A DNA stretch of 64,000 nt from Pantoea sp. WMus005 (GCF_013415305.1 NZ_JACBXU010000003.1:186001-250000), one strand, 5' to 3'. Counted from the stretch's first letter, positions 18,201 through 26,654 are shown. The notes: generated by a model not told the origin, from the sequence alone. Numbers and translations are program-made.

Positions 18201-19735
18201 AGCCCACTCTGACGATCCCACACCAGCTGCGGCCGCAGCTGAGCAAAGGCGTCCGACGGAAATTTACCCGCCAGCATATCGAGCGTGGCATCAAACAGAC
18301 GACGCGACAGGCTGCGGAATGGATCGGCCCGGCAGACCTGCGCGTACCACTCATCAGCCTGCAGGGTATCCATTGCCACGGCGGCCAGCGTCTGCTGCGC
18401 CAGAATATCGAGCGGATTTCGCGGGGGAGCCAGCGCATCAAGCTGACCCTCGCGCATCGACTTCAGGATCACCGCTGAATCCAGCAAATCGCGTCGGGTG
18501 CGCGGAAACAGGATGCCGGTGGAGGTGCCGCCGACCTGATGCCCGGCGCGCCCCACACGCTGCAGGGCGCTGGCGACTGATAGTGGTGCTCCCACCTGAA
18601 TCACCAGATCCACCGGCCCCATATCAATGCCCAGTTCCAGGCTGGAAGTCGCCACCACGCAGCGCAGACTGCCCTGCTTCAGGGCGGCCTCAATCTCGCC
18701 GCGCTGTTCTTTCGAGACGGAACCGTGATGCGAGCGGGCAATAAGATCGTCGGTGTCATTACGCCCTTCATGCTGATCGTCAGCGTTTGTCTGGTGCGCC
18801 ATGAAACGTGCATTGAGCCGTGCGGTCAGTTTCTCCGCCAGACCACGCGAATTCACAAATACCAGCGTAGCGCGATGAGCCATGACCTGCTGCAGAATGC
18901 GCGCTTCAATATGCGGCCAGATTGATCCGCTGGCAGAGGTGGCGTCATCAATCGGGTCATCGGCGCTGGCAATATCGGTCATATCCTCAACCGGTACTTC
19001 AATCGTCAGGTGCAGCGTGCGACTGGCGGCCGGATTAACCACCTGAACCGGCTGACAGCCGCCAAGGAAAGCTGCTACCCGCTCAACCGGTCGTACTGTA
19101 GCGGACAGCCCGATGCGCTGGGCAGGTTGCGGCAGTAATGCATCCAGTCGCTCCAGACTTAGCGCCAGCTGCGAACCGCGTTTTGATCCCGCTACCGCAT
19201 GCACCTCATCGACAATCACCGTGGTCACGCCCTGCAGTGTCGTGCGCGCTTTCGACGTCAGCATCAGAAACAGCGATTCGGGTGTGGTAATCAGGATATC
19301 GGGCGGGCGTCGCAATAGACGGGCACGCTCAGCGGCAGGGGTATCGCCTGATCGCATGCCGATATTCAGCGTGATCGCGGGCGCATTCAGCGCCTGCCGC
19401 TCGGCGTAAACGCCTGCCAGCGGGAGATTCAGGTTGCGCTGAACGTCGGCAGCTAACGCTTTGACTGGCGAAATATAGAGAATACGGGTGGTGGTTTCAC
19501 GCGTGGGAGCGGGCTGGTCGGTTCTGACCTGAAACAGCGTGTCGATGGCGGTGAGAAAGGCTGCCAGTGTTTTCCCGGAACCGGTAGGCGCGATCACCAG
19601 CGCGTGCTCTCCGCCGGCAATGGCCTGCCAGGCCGCTTTTTGTACCGGCGTCGGTGCAGCAAAGGCCGCAGAAAACCAGCGTCGGGTAGCGGGTGAAAAC
19701 CGCGCTAAGATCACATCAGATTGGGATTTCGACAT
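15209..19735 (-). CDS. lhr: Lhr-family large ATP-dependent DNA/RNA helicase
   Basis: A helicase of about 1,508 residues, close to the 1,538 of E. coli Lhr, so it is the full-length Lhr with the long C-terminal extension. Motif I is APTGSGKT, motif II is DEVH (VIVDEVHAVAG), motif III is LSATVRP, and helicase domain 2 has FVNSRGLAEKL and the VGRAGHQ motif VI. The frame opens at GTG 19744, but the ATGs at 19738 or 19735 (MSKSQSD) are more natural starts. Lhr acts in repair of DNA damage and unwinds RNA:DNA hybrids. It is single-copy chromosomal in E. coli, so a plasmid location is unusual. Confidence 0.9.
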   Translation of the reverse strand: MSKSQSDVILARFSPATRRWFSAAFAAPTPVQKAAWQAIAGGEHALVIAPTGSGKTLAAFLTAIDTLFQVRTDQPAPTRETTTRILYISPVKALAADVQRNLNLPLAGVYAERQALNAPAITLNIGMRSGDTPAAERARLLRRPPDILITTPESLFLMLTSKARTTLQGVTTVIVDEVHAVAGSKRGSQLALSLERLDALLPQPAQRIGLSATVRPVERVAAFLGGCQPVQVVNPAASRTLHLTIEVPVEDMTDIASADDPIDDATSASGSIWPHIEARILQQVMAHRATLVFVNSRGLAEKLTARLNARFMAHQTNADDQHEGRNDTDDLIARSHHGSVSKEQRGEIEAALKQGSLRCVVATSSLELGIDMGPVDLVIQVGAPLSVASALQRVGRAGHQVGGTSTGILFPRTRRDLLDSAVILKSMREGQLDALAPPRNPLDILAQQTLAAVAMDTLQADEWYAQVCRADPFRSLSRRLFDATLDMLAGKFPSDAFAQLRPQLVWDRQSGLLTARPGAQHLAVTSGGTIPDRGMFSVILPEGEEQAGSRRVGELDEEMVYESRVNDIITLGATSWRIQQITHDQVLVVPAPGRPARLPFWRGEGVGRSADSGASLGMFLRQVNAASPDDAQQQLQALGMNFSAVTNLLALLAEQRAATGVLPDDRTLLIEHCRDEIGDWRVILHSPWGKRVNAPWALAIAARIQQRMGFDASVAASDDGIVARFPASEGLLPGAELFMFDADQLTQEVTESIGQSALFAARFRECASRALLLPRRNPGKRSPLWQQRLRAGQLLEVARQFDDFPILIETARECLQDVYDLPALHHLMKQVTQGSVKMVEVTTEQPSPFAAPLLFGYVAEFIYASDAPQAERRASLLTLDTNLLGELLGQTRRRDLLAPDVVEQVEKELQRLDDRYQAQHTEGIIDVLRDLGPLSVAGIAARFSGNDSQIAEAVAQLSVARRIIPVTLAGEDRWSVIEDAARLRDGLAVVLPDNLPATFLAPQADPLRDLINRFARTHTLFTARQLAMHFGAGVAVVNAVLLSLHQQGSLLNMGAATGESEMAWVSPEIFKRLRLRSLQSAREATRPVPPAAWVSLLLERHGLLRPQREELLGTNGLLRVIEQLAGVPLPASLWESPILRARIADYQPAMLDELLTRGEVIWCGHKVLGQNDGLISLHLAEYAAETLPVIDTTQPLTSVQQATIDVLSRGGSWFVHEIMAQMEEETQPTEIYDALWQLVWQGYVSSDSWIAVRGLLTTPGVTRSRPAPALRTRFGQRFTPGALPARRPAVNTLAGRWSRVIRTEIAPARMALSLVENLLDRYGVITRGCAISEQIPGGFPALQPVLRGMEDAGRLLRGRFVAGAGGAQFADNLTIERLRMLADNPEITTEALSLTAIDPANPFGAMLSWPSHASGIRLTRRQGARIVIAGGALMLYLTPSGKELLTFSDDPARLEAAVAALGVALKRDKSASFTLETVDGEPVTQSPLLNTLRHAGFSRVPQGFSWYS

Positions 19736-19744
19736 CATTCTCAC

Positions 19745-20052
19745 GGCAACGCGCAGCCACTGCGCCTGAAATTTATCCGTTGAGTGTAAGTGAAAACCGC
19801 CGTTTGTGGATCTGAGTGAACATCGCAGTCGGTATCAATCTTACGCTAGCAGCTCTGACCAATAGAACTGGAGCACCTGCCATTGCCACAACAGGTGTCG
19901 TTCAACCCGTCAGTATGAGAAGTGTGCAATCAGACGAGTCAGAACAGAACCGCATTTTAAGTCAGACGTAACGGCGCTGCTGATGGCATATCAGGTTTCA
20001 GTTAAGGTGCGGTGAGGGAGGCCACACCGCGCTTACCTGCTGGATACGGATA
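19745..20052. other. Intergenic stretch without a recognisable gene
   Basis: About 300 bases between the divergent-free 5' side of lhr and the 3' end of the FMN-binding protein. No coding frame with a ribosome site, strong hairpin or known repeat was seen; it should include the lhr promoter. Confidence 0.4.
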
Positions 20053-20670
20053 TCAGTAAAGCGTATTTTTTATGCGTGCGGGCAGGGCAGCGTCATACGC
20101 TTCGCCATCAATGTCAGAAAGATCTTTGAGTATCGTTCCGGGACTGGGTAGCCTGTTTCGCGCGATTTGTTCAGCAGGATCCCATAATTTAGCGCGAATA
20201 ATGGCCCGACTGCACTGGAAAAACACACTGTCGACGGTAATACGCAGTACGGTCCTGGGTAATTGATTATTGACGGCGAAGCGCTGGAGCAGCAACGGGT
20301 CAGTGTCTATTTCTGCTTTACCATTGATGCGTAACGTCTCGCCAATACCGGGAATGAGAAAAAGCAGCGCGACGCGGTTGTCATGCAAAATATTGCGCAG
20401 GCTGTCGATGCGGTTGTTGCCGCGTCTGTCGGGTAACAACAGGGTTTTGTCATCTTCAATGTTGATAAAACCTGCCGGGTCGCCGCGCGGTGAAACATCC
20501 AGTCCCTCCGGCCCCGACGTTGCCAGCGCGACTAAAGGCGAGGCGGCGATAAATGGACGATAGGTGGAATGAATGTGGTCGGTCACCTTAGCGATAGAGG
20601 GCCGGCCAACCGTGCCGTAAAGACGCTCAAGTTCAGTCAGTTCGGTGATGATGCTGCGCTGTTCAGCCAT
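20053..20670 (-). CDS. Pyridoxamine 5'-phosphate oxidase-like FMN-binding protein (MSMEG_1061 family)
   Basis: A 205-residue split-barrel flavoprotein. The core reads FIAASPLVALATSGPEGLDVSPRGDPAGFI, then LLLPDRRGNNRIDSLRNIL and VALLFLIPGIGETLRINGKA, which are the FMN-phosphate and dimer-interface segments of this family. Members may reduce flavin/F420-like substrates or act in detoxification, but no specific reaction can be given. It is transcribed alone; the divergent chemoreceptor gene starts 260 bases upstream. Confidence 0.8.
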   Translation of the reverse strand: MAEQRSIITELTELERLYGTVGRPSIAKVTDHIHSTYRPFIAASPLVALATSGPEGLDVSPRGDPAGFINIEDDKTLLLPDRRGNNRIDSLRNILHDNRVALLFLIPGIGETLRINGKAEIDTDPLLLQRFAVNNQLPRTVLRITVDSVFFQCSRAIIRAKLWDPAEQIARNRLPSPGTILKDLSDIDGEAYDAALPARIKNTLY

Positions 20671-20929
20671 TATTGCACTTTCCTTTCATCGATCAGATTC
20701 CGGGACGTGGAAACGCCACAATTCTGCTACGCCAGTTTTAGCGCAACTCTACCACCATTACCTGCGGGTTCAGAACCGATACGTCACCCGTTGTGATAAT
20801 GGCCTCGCATGAATGTCCTGACGCCATTGCCGAAAAAGTTTATTACCTGTCATGACTACATTTTGTCCGCTCTATGCCGATAGCAGAAAGACATTACAAC
20901 CTGATTACATCCACCAGTGAGACTCGCCA

Positions 20930-22483
20930 TTGAAAATTTCAACTCGACTGTATGCCGGCTTTGGCCTGCTCATTCTGCTATTTATTCTCTGCAGCGGTAT
21001 TGCATTACACGCTCTTAATAATGCCCGAAATGGCATGAACGATGTGGTTAATGTGCAGATGAAACGCTATCAGATGGTGCTTGATATGCGTGGCAGCCTG
21101 CGTGATATGGGCATTGCAGTGCGCAATATGGCGTTACTGACCGATACCAAAGCGATGGAGCCGGAGTGGAAACGGTTGCAGACACAGAAGGCGCTTTACA
21201 TCACCAACCGTGAGAAGCTGGCCCGCATGATGGACGATGCCACGCCCGCCGCCCGCGAGGCATTTAATAAAGGATTGTCGGTAGAAAAGTCCACGCTCGA
21301 CTCGCTGGAAGAGGCCGGTCGTCTCGGCCTTGCTAATCGTCCTCAGGAAGCCACAACCTACCTGCTGACCGTGACGCGAGCTGCACAGCGTACTCTGCTT
21401 GATGCGCTTAATACCCTTTCAACAATCCAGAGTGAGGAGGGGCAGAGAGCGGTGGTGATGAGCAGTGATTCTTCAGCGCGTACCGGCTTCACGCTGATGA
21501 TTCTGGCGGGCATTTCAATCCTGCTGGCTCTGGCGACTTGTCTGTTTACTGTGCGCACGCTCATGCGTCAACTGGGAGGAGAACCCGCTCAGGCGCAGCG
21601 GCTTGCTGCAGCCATCGCCTCTGGCGATCTGACGACTACGGTGGCATTGCGACACGGCGATACCCGGAGCCTGCTGGCCTCACTGGATAGTATGCAGACC
21701 AACCTACGCGAACTGGTTTCACGAATCAAAGAATCTGCAGGCTCTGTGGCGCTGGCGGCGGATGAGATTTCCCGCGGTAACACCGAGTTGTCTTCACGCA
21801 CTGAAGAGCAGGCGGCGGCGCTGCAGGAAACGGCTGCCAGTATGGAACAACTTACCGCCACGGTGAAGAGTAATACGCTGGGTGCACAGCAGACGGCCGG
21901 TTCGGCACGTGAAACCGCCTCACTGGCGCGCAGTGGGGAAAATGATGTCCATCAGATGTCCGAAACCATGAATGGTATCTCACTCAGTGCGGCAAAAATT
22001 CGCGATATCACCAGTGTGATCGAGGGCATCGCCTTCCAGACCAACATTCTGGCGCTCAATGCGGCCGTTGAAGCCGCAAGAGCCGGAGAAGAGGGACGTG
22101 GATTTGCCGTCGTCGCAGGTGAAGTTCGTTCGCTTGCGCAGCGAAGCGCGACCGCAGCACGGGATATCAAATCGCTGATTGAGCAGACGGTCGGCCAGGT
22201 AGAGCAAGGCGTCTCGGTGGCCGCCGGCACTGGCCAGAGCATTCTGAAGATTGTGGGTATGGTGAGTGAACTGGCTGAAGCGATGGACAATATTTCCCTT
22301 TCCTCGTCCGAGCAGATGCAGGGCATTTCGCAGGTCAGTGTTGCCGTCAGCCAGATGGATGGGGTGACGCAAAATAACGCCGCGCTGGTGGAAGAGTCTT
22401 CATCGGCTTCACAGTCACTATCTGAACAGGCACATGCGTTACGTGGCATGGTTGATTCGTTTCGTGTTCACAGTGCAGCTTAA
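20930..22483 (+). CDS. Methyl-accepting chemotaxis protein
   Basis: A 517-residue chemoreceptor of the inner membrane. First TM helix about 9-28, a periplasmic four-helix-bundle domain, second TM about 186-208, HAMP, then the cytoplasmic signalling hairpin whose tip reads IEGIAFQTNILALNAAVEAA (from about 364). The start is TTG 20930 (protein begins MKISTRLYAGFG), the only start keeping the first TM helix. The C-terminus ends DSFRVHSAA and lacks the NWETF-type CheR/CheB tether of Tar/Tsr. Ligand unknown. It has its own terminator. Confidence 0.9.
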   Translation: MKISTRLYAGFGLLILLFILCSGIALHALNNARNGMNDVVNVQMKRYQMVLDMRGSLRDMGIAVRNMALLTDTKAMEPEWKRLQTQKALYITNREKLARMMDDATPAAREAFNKGLSVEKSTLDSLEEAGRLGLANRPQEATTYLLTVTRAAQRTLLDALNTLSTIQSEEGQRAVVMSSDSSARTGFTLMILAGISILLALATCLFTVRTLMRQLGGEPAQAQRLAAAIASGDLTTTVALRHGDTRSLLASLDSMQTNLRELVSRIKESAGSVALAADEISRGNTELSSRTEEQAAALQETAASMEQLTATVKSNTLGAQQTAGSARETASLARSGENDVHQMSETMNGISLSAAKIRDITSVIEGIAFQTNILALNAAVEAARAGEEGRGFAVVAGEVRSLAQRSATAARDIKSLIEQTVGQVEQGVSVAAGTGQSILKIVGMVSELAEAMDNISLSSSEQMQGISQVSVAVSQMDGVTQNNAALVEESSSASQSLSEQAHALRGMVDSFRVHSAA

Positions 22484-22504
22484 CTGCCAGGTGTAAGAAA
22501 GGAA

Positions 22505-22535
22505 CGGACGCGAGCAGATAGCGCGTCCGTTTTTT
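22505..22535 (+). terminator. Terminator after the chemoreceptor
   Basis: CGGACGCG (22505-22512), 9-base loop, CGCGTCCG (22522-22529), then T6. Confidence 0.9.
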
Positions 22536-22685
22536 CTGATGGGGTACCGCCATGATTCAGCGGGCCTGGTTGAGATGCGGCATACTTTCCGCGGTTAGCC
22601 AACGGTTGAAGAGCCGGAAAAGTTGGTGTCAGAAGAGGCTGCTGCTATAAAGAAGTATCGGATTGGTACCCTAAAGGAGCAAAGG

Positions 22686-23240
22686 ATGATTTGGGAATCA
22701 GAGCGATTGCTCTACAGATATACCGTTCGTGAGGATCTCGACGACCTCTTCAGAATCTATAGCGACCCCGACACGCATAAATTCAACCCGCGCGGTCCGT
22801 GGCCAGACAGGGAATATGCTGTTCAGTCCCTGGAGCGCACGCTGCAACTCTACAAAGATCAGGGTTTTGGCGACTGGACGATATGTGAGAAAGCGCATCC
22901 GGAAAAAATCATCGGCTTTGGTGGCGTCTTCCGAAGCCGGTTCGACGGCCGTCAGACTAACAATCTCGGTTACCGTTTTGAGCCAGCGGCCTGGGGAAAA
23001 GGGTATGCGACCGAGCTTTCCCGCAGAGCGATTCGTTACGGATTTGAGGAGGCCGGACTGAGTGTCATCACGGGGGTGACACGCGAGAACCACCTGGCTT
23101 CGCGCCGTGTATTAGAAAAAGCAGGCTTAACCTTTTTGAAAAAGGTCGATGATCCAGAGGGGTTTCCTCCCAACCTGATGTTTACCCTTAGCCGAGGCGA
23201 ATGGCTTGCGGCAGGTAATGCCGTGAACGCATCCCTCTGA
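22686..23240 (+). CDS. GNAT acetyltransferase, RimJ/RimL-like
   Basis: A 184-residue GCN5-related N-acetyltransferase (Acetyltransf_3). The acetyl-CoA loop region reads LGYRFEPAAWGKGYATELSR, followed by VTRENHLASRRVLEKAGL, typical of RimJ/RimL proteins that acetylate protein N-termini or small amines. The frame is open from 22623, but AAAGGAGCAAAGG directly before ATG 22686 fixes the start. It is monocistronic with a terminator 22 bases after the stop. The substrate is unknown. Confidence 0.85.
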   Translation: MIWESERLLYRYTVREDLDDLFRIYSDPDTHKFNPRGPWPDREYAVQSLERTLQLYKDQGFGDWTICEKAHPEKIIGFGGVFRSRFDGRQTNNLGYRFEPAAWGKGYATELSRRAIRYGFEEAGLSVITGVTRENHLASRRVLEKAGLTFLKKVDDPEGFPPNLMFTLSRGEWLAAGNAVNASL

Positions 23241-23262
23241 TCTTTACACCTGTCACTCAGAC

Positions 23263-23287
23263 GTGGCGAAATCTGCGCCACTTTTTC
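23263..23287 (+). terminator. Terminator after the GNAT gene
   Basis: GTGGCG (23263-23268), 7-base loop, CGCCAC (23276-23281), then T5. Confidence 0.85.
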
Positions 23288-23375
23288 TCACTCAGACCCT
23301 TTAAAGCGTCTCTTATCCCGCGATTAACTCGCCGCTGCCTGAATTACTTTATCCATCTTGTTCCGGGGAGGATTT

Positions 23376-23507
23376 ATGGATATTCGTACAATTTTTATTT
23401 CAGCAGTCATGGCAGTGAGTCTTTTATGGATCGGCGCATCAGATAACCGTTCGTCACATCTCACCGCCGAGCCAGTTAAGTCCGTCCTGAGTAAACTTCA
23501 GCCTTAA
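23376..23507 (+). CDS. Small 43-residue membrane or secreted protein
   Basis: An ATG preceded by a strong ribosome site (GGGGAGGATTT) encodes 43 residues: a hydrophobic segment TIFISAVMAVSLLWIGA near the N-terminus, then a polar tail ending SVLSKLQP. One transmembrane helix or an uncleaved signal anchor is likely. It lies between two terminated genes and the convergent LysR gene, so it would be its own unit. The near-ideal ribosome site is the main support; no family is recognised. Confidence 0.5.
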   Translation: MDIRTIFISAVMAVSLLWIGASDNRSSHLTAEPVKSVLSKLQP

Positions 23508-23569
23508 TGTTATTTGCCGGATAGCACACCTTCTCGCCTGTTCTTTGCTGCGTCAGCGGCCATTTCAGA

Positions 23570-24451
23570 TCAGCGCGCAATAAAGGGCAGGGCGGCTTCT
23601 GAGATCAGGTGCTGCAACAGCGCCCGCGCCGGGTCATCGCCCTGATCTGAGCGGGCCAGCGCGATACCCAGATAGCCGGGTTGTGGCAGCCGCTGTGATT
23701 CCGTCACCAGCGTTTCCGGCATTCCTGCGCGGGTGCGCAGAGTCATCCCCAGCCCGGCCTGTACTGCTGCCCAAATCCCGCTAAGACTGTGGCTGGTAAA
23801 CACTATCCGCCATGGAATGCCTGCCTCATCCAGTGCCAGCGTGGCGCGTGTTCGCATTACACAGGGCGCATCAAATGCCACCAGCGGCAGCGCTTCGCCG
23901 CGCTGCAGATACCCCGCCAGATCAAACGCAGGATGTTGAATCCAGACCAACGGACACTGACCAATCAACTGTGTGCTCGCCTGTTGTTCTGCCTGCCACA
24001 GCAACGCCAAATCCAGCTCATGACGTGCCAGCGCCGTCAGCAGCGGCAGGTTTCTGTCGACGCGTGCGGTCAGCATCACATCCGGATGCTGACGGTTAAA
24101 CGCACCGAGAATGGCAGGCATCAACGCCTCGCCAAAATCCTCCTGCATCCCGATGCGTATTTCACCCTGCAACGCTTCGCCTTTCACGGCCCGTAACGTC
24201 TCATCGTTCAGTGACAGCAGCCGTCTGGCGTAACTCATCAGTTGTTCACCGCTGGGGGTCAGTTGCAGATGCCGCCCTTTTTTCATCACCAGCGCCGTGC
24301 CGCACTGCTGCTCCAGTTTTTTAAGCTGCGCACTGACGGCTGAGGTCGACCGGCAAAGATGCTGTGCAGCCAGCGCAAAGCTGCCCGCATCAATGCCTGC
24401 CACGAAACTGCGCAGCGCATCTATATCGAGTGACTCCGGTAACTTAGTCAT
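23570..24451 (-). CDS. LysR-family transcriptional regulator
   Basis: A 293-residue LysR protein; HTH region SLDIDALRSFVAGIDAGSFA with LCRSTSAVSAQLKKLEQQCG, then an effector-binding domain. It is divergent from the three-gene CMD/tautomerase/DUF4865 operon, 96 bases from its first start codon, the standard position for its regulator. The intergenic DNA contains CTGATTAATTTGATTTTCAG, an imperfect AT-rich dyad that could be the LysR site. Confidence 0.85.
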   Translation of the reverse strand: MTKLPESLDIDALRSFVAGIDAGSFALAAQHLCRSTSAVSAQLKKLEQQCGTALVMKKGRHLQLTPSGEQLMSYARRLLSLNDETLRAVKGEALQGEIRIGMQEDFGEALMPAILGAFNRQHPDVMLTARVDRNLPLLTALARHELDLALLWQAEQQASTQLIGQCPLVWIQHPAFDLAGYLQRGEALPLVAFDAPCVMRTRATLALDEAGIPWRIVFTSHSLSGIWAAVQAGLGMTLRTRAGMPETLVTESQRLPQPGYLGIALARSDQGDDPARALLQHLISEAALPFIAR

Positions 24452-24547
24452 TATCGTCCTGTAAAGGTGGATGGTTAATGCTGATTAATTTGATTTTCAG
24501 GACTAAAGGCCTGAGTGACACTCTCACTGACTACTCAGGAGTGTGCA

Positions 24548-24853
24548 ATGAAAAATTCACTGGATCGGGAAACACTGGCGCAGCGCGCGCCAAAACTGGC
24601 CGAACTCACTCAGCAGGTGCTGTTTGGTGATATCTGGCAGCGCGACGGGCTGTCACCGCGCGAACGCAGCCTGCTAACGCTGGCAACCTTAACCGCGTTG
24701 GGGCGCGTCCAGCAGCTGCCATGGCACATTGATTTTGCCCGTAAGAATGGGCTGACGCAGGATGAGCTGGTGGAAAGCTTCACCCATCTGGCGTTTTACG
24801 CAGGCTGGCCGGCCGCCGTCACCGCGCTGGGCTTTCTGGAGGATAACCACTGA
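24548..24853 (+). CDS. Carboxymuconolactone decarboxylase family (AhpD-like fold) protein
   Basis: A 101-residue all-helical CMD protein, with SPRERSLLTLATLTALGR, the HIDFARKNGLTQDEL helix and HLAFYAGWPAAVTAL. The CxxC of peroxidase-type AhpD is absent, so an AhpD-like redox role is unlikely. The start at 24548 follows AGGAGTGTGCA; the frame's earlier GTG at 24515 lacks such a site. First gene of an operon: its TGA overlaps the next ATG (TGATG). Confidence 0.85.
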   Translation: MKNSLDRETLAQRAPKLAELTQQVLFGDIWQRDGLSPRERSLLTLATLTALGRVQQLPWHIDFARKNGLTQDELVESFTHLAFYAGWPAAVTALGFLEDNH

Positions 24854-25242
24854 TGCCCTTCACCCGAATAACGTTGCGTCAGCGCTACAACGAGGCGGCC
24901 CTGCATCAGATCTCCATGCTGCTTCAGCAGGCGCTGGTGGAAGAATTTGACGTGCCTGAGCACGATTGTTTTCAGGTGATTGAGATGCTTCCTGCTTCTC
25001 AGCGGGTATTTGACCGCCACTATCTCAGCGGTGGGCGCAGCGATAATTTCGTGCTGTTTCAGGTGACGGCAGGCCGACCGCGATCCCGGCAACAGAAGCA
25101 GCGGTTTTATCATGCACTCTGTGTGGCACTTCAGGCTGAGATGGCAATTGATCCTGACGACGTGATGATCATTATTCAGTTCAACAGCACCGAAGAGTGG
25201 AGCTTTAGCGGCGGCCAGATGCTGGCACTGGAGGCGTTATGA
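24853..25242 (+). CDS. Tautomerase family protein
   Basis: A 129-residue 4-oxalocrotonate tautomerase-superfamily protein (MIF-like long form). Pro follows the initiator Met (MPFTRITLRQ), the family's catalytic N-terminal proline, and the body has VPEHDCFQVIEM and DDVMIIIQFNSTEEWSFSGG. It is translationally coupled to the CMD gene before it, and overlaps the DUF4865 gene by 4 bases. Likely works on an unsaturated keto acid; the pathway is not identified. Confidence 0.85.
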   Translation: MPFTRITLRQRYNEAALHQISMLLQQALVEEFDVPEHDCFQVIEMLPASQRVFDRHYLSGGRSDNFVLFQVTAGRPRSRQQKQRFYHALCVALQAEMAIDPDDVMIIIQFNSTEEWSFSGGQMLALEAL

Positions 25243-25766
25243 TTATCATGCACTATCGTTTTACTCTGCCTGCTGATTACGATATGGGCATCATTGAACA
25301 GCGCATCAGGCTAAACGGTGCCCGGCTGGATGGCTTTCCGGGTCTGGTGGCCAAAGCGTATCTCTGTGCCTGCCTTGACGATGGCGGACTGAATGAAAAC
25401 CGTTATGCGCCGGTCTATTTCTGGCGGGAGGCGAGTGGCATGCAGCGTTTCCTGCAAAGTCATGGCTTCGCGACACTGGTCAGGGATTTTGGCTGGCCGG
25501 GCATCGAAAGCTGGCTGACGCTGGAGGGGCAAACCCACATCACGAATCTGGCTGAAGCCCGCTTTATGACGCTGAAGCGCTGGACGATTCCAGCGCATTC
25601 CGATCTGACGGCACTGCCGGAAACCGCAGGTTTACGCGCCTGGGATGTGACCCGCTGGCAGGGAATAAACATTGACGCGTCTCAGCATCGACCTTCCGGC
25701 GAGCAGGAAGTTTATCGCATCGGTTATCTGGCGCGGGGTGCAGCGGCTGCAGATTTACAGCTGTAG
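25239..25766 (+). CDS. DUF4865 family protein
   Basis: A 175-residue protein matching what I recall of DUF4865: MHYRFTLPADYDMGIIEQRI, FPGLVAKAYLC, NRYAPVYFWR and MQRFLQSHGFATLVRDFGWP. The PAxYxWxx/FL segment resembles a dimeric alpha/beta-barrel monooxygenase-like fold. It ends the CMD-tautomerase-DUF4865 operon, a combination repeated in many proteobacteria with a divergent LysR. No biochemical role is known to me. Confidence 0.8.
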   Translation: MIIMHYRFTLPADYDMGIIEQRIRLNGARLDGFPGLVAKAYLCACLDDGGLNENRYAPVYFWREASGMQRFLQSHGFATLVRDFGWPGIESWLTLEGQTHITNLAEARFMTLKRWTIPAHSDLTALPETAGLRAWDVTRWQGINIDASQHRPSGEQEVYRIGYLARGAAAADLQL

Positions 25767-25791
25767 CCGCTGAGAGATCGCGGTTTGCGCC

Positions 25792-26169
25792 TTAAAGGGC
25801 AAAAATAGCTTCAATCTCGATGCGCAGGTCTGTGGAGAAAAGGCCGCTGACCTGAACCAGCGAGCTGGCAGGCAGATGCTCACCATAATGGCGATAAAGC
25901 ACTTCCCGCAGCGCGGCGATCTCCGTAAAAGAGGTGATAAATATTGTGACTTTCAGCAGCGCGGCGAGGGACGTCTTCTCAGCAGCAGCAACAGCTTTAA
26001 GTTGTTCAAAAATAGCCTCTGCCTGTTCAGCGATATCGCCCTGCTGAGCCGCAGTCCCAAAGGCGGTCAGCCCGGAGACATAAAGCGTTGCGCCATGTTT
26101 AACGGCGTGGACATACGGTGCTTTGACTTCGCCCAGTTGTGGATAATTCTTACGTTCTGGCAGGGTCAT
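25792..26169 (-). CDS. RidA/YjgF-family enamine/imine deaminase
   Basis: A 125-residue RidA-type protein that would hydrolyse reactive enamines/imines released by PLP enzymes or amino-acid oxidases. N-terminal KAPYVHAVKHGATLYVSGLTAFG and AEQAEAIFEQLKAV fit the family. The classic catalytic Arg context (..PARSAV..) is replaced by LPASSLVQVSGLF, so this belongs to a divergent RidA subgroup and activity is less certain. Monocistronic, convergent with the DUF4865 operon. Confidence 0.8.
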   Translation of the reverse strand: MTLPERKNYPQLGEVKAPYVHAVKHGATLYVSGLTAFGTAAQQGDIAEQAEAIFEQLKAVAAAEKTSLAALLKVTIFITSFTEIAALREVLYRHYGEHLPASSLVQVSGLFSTDLRIEIEAIFAL

Positions 26170-26218
26170 ACTTTCTCCTTCACTCTTTGAATGATCAGAT
26201 AATACTCCCCGCCATCTT

Positions 26219-26539
26219 TCAGCGCCTCAGCAGTTGCTGGCAGATAACATTATCCTGCGCGGCGCGCTGTTGCTCATCAGTCGTCAGTTGCTGCCAGCGG
26301 CCAATGACACTGCGGCCCAGCGCGGGTTTATAAGCAATTTTTTGCAGTGCATAGTCAGAGTTGCCGCCTTCAATAACGTTTTGCATCTGCCGGTCGAGCG
26401 GTTGCGCACTGTCATGATCAATTGCGCAGAAAACCGCAACGTAATACGCCTTATCTTCCTCACTGTCGTGAGGGATAATCCACCAGGCAACCAGAGCAAG
26501 GATCAGCAACAGGGGAAAGATGTATTTTATTTTAGCCAT
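26219..26539 (-). CDS. Small single-pass membrane or exported protein, unknown function
   Basis: A 106-residue protein with an N-terminal hydrophobic anchor (KIKYIFPLLLILALVAWWII) and a soluble part containing two Cys (VFCAIDHDSA; NVICQQLLRR) that could pair in the periplasm. The start is taken at 26539 (MAKIKY); the open frame begins 9 bases earlier. No family recognised. Intergenic gap of about 100 bases before the B3/B4 gene. Confidence 0.6.
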   Translation of the reverse strand: MAKIKYIFPLLLILALVAWWIIPHDSEEDKAYYVAVFCAIDHDSAQPLDRQMQNVIEGGNSDYALQKIAYKPALGRSVIGRWQQLTTDEQQRAAQDNVICQQLLRR

Positions 26540-26654
26540 TGAAGTCACCGGTTGTGTGGCGTTAAGTCAGCCGGATATGGCCAGACGCAGGGCGCGTATC
26601 CTGCCACACATTCAGGTCATCGTTAACCCTGTTTAACCGGTGTTAAGGCAATGT

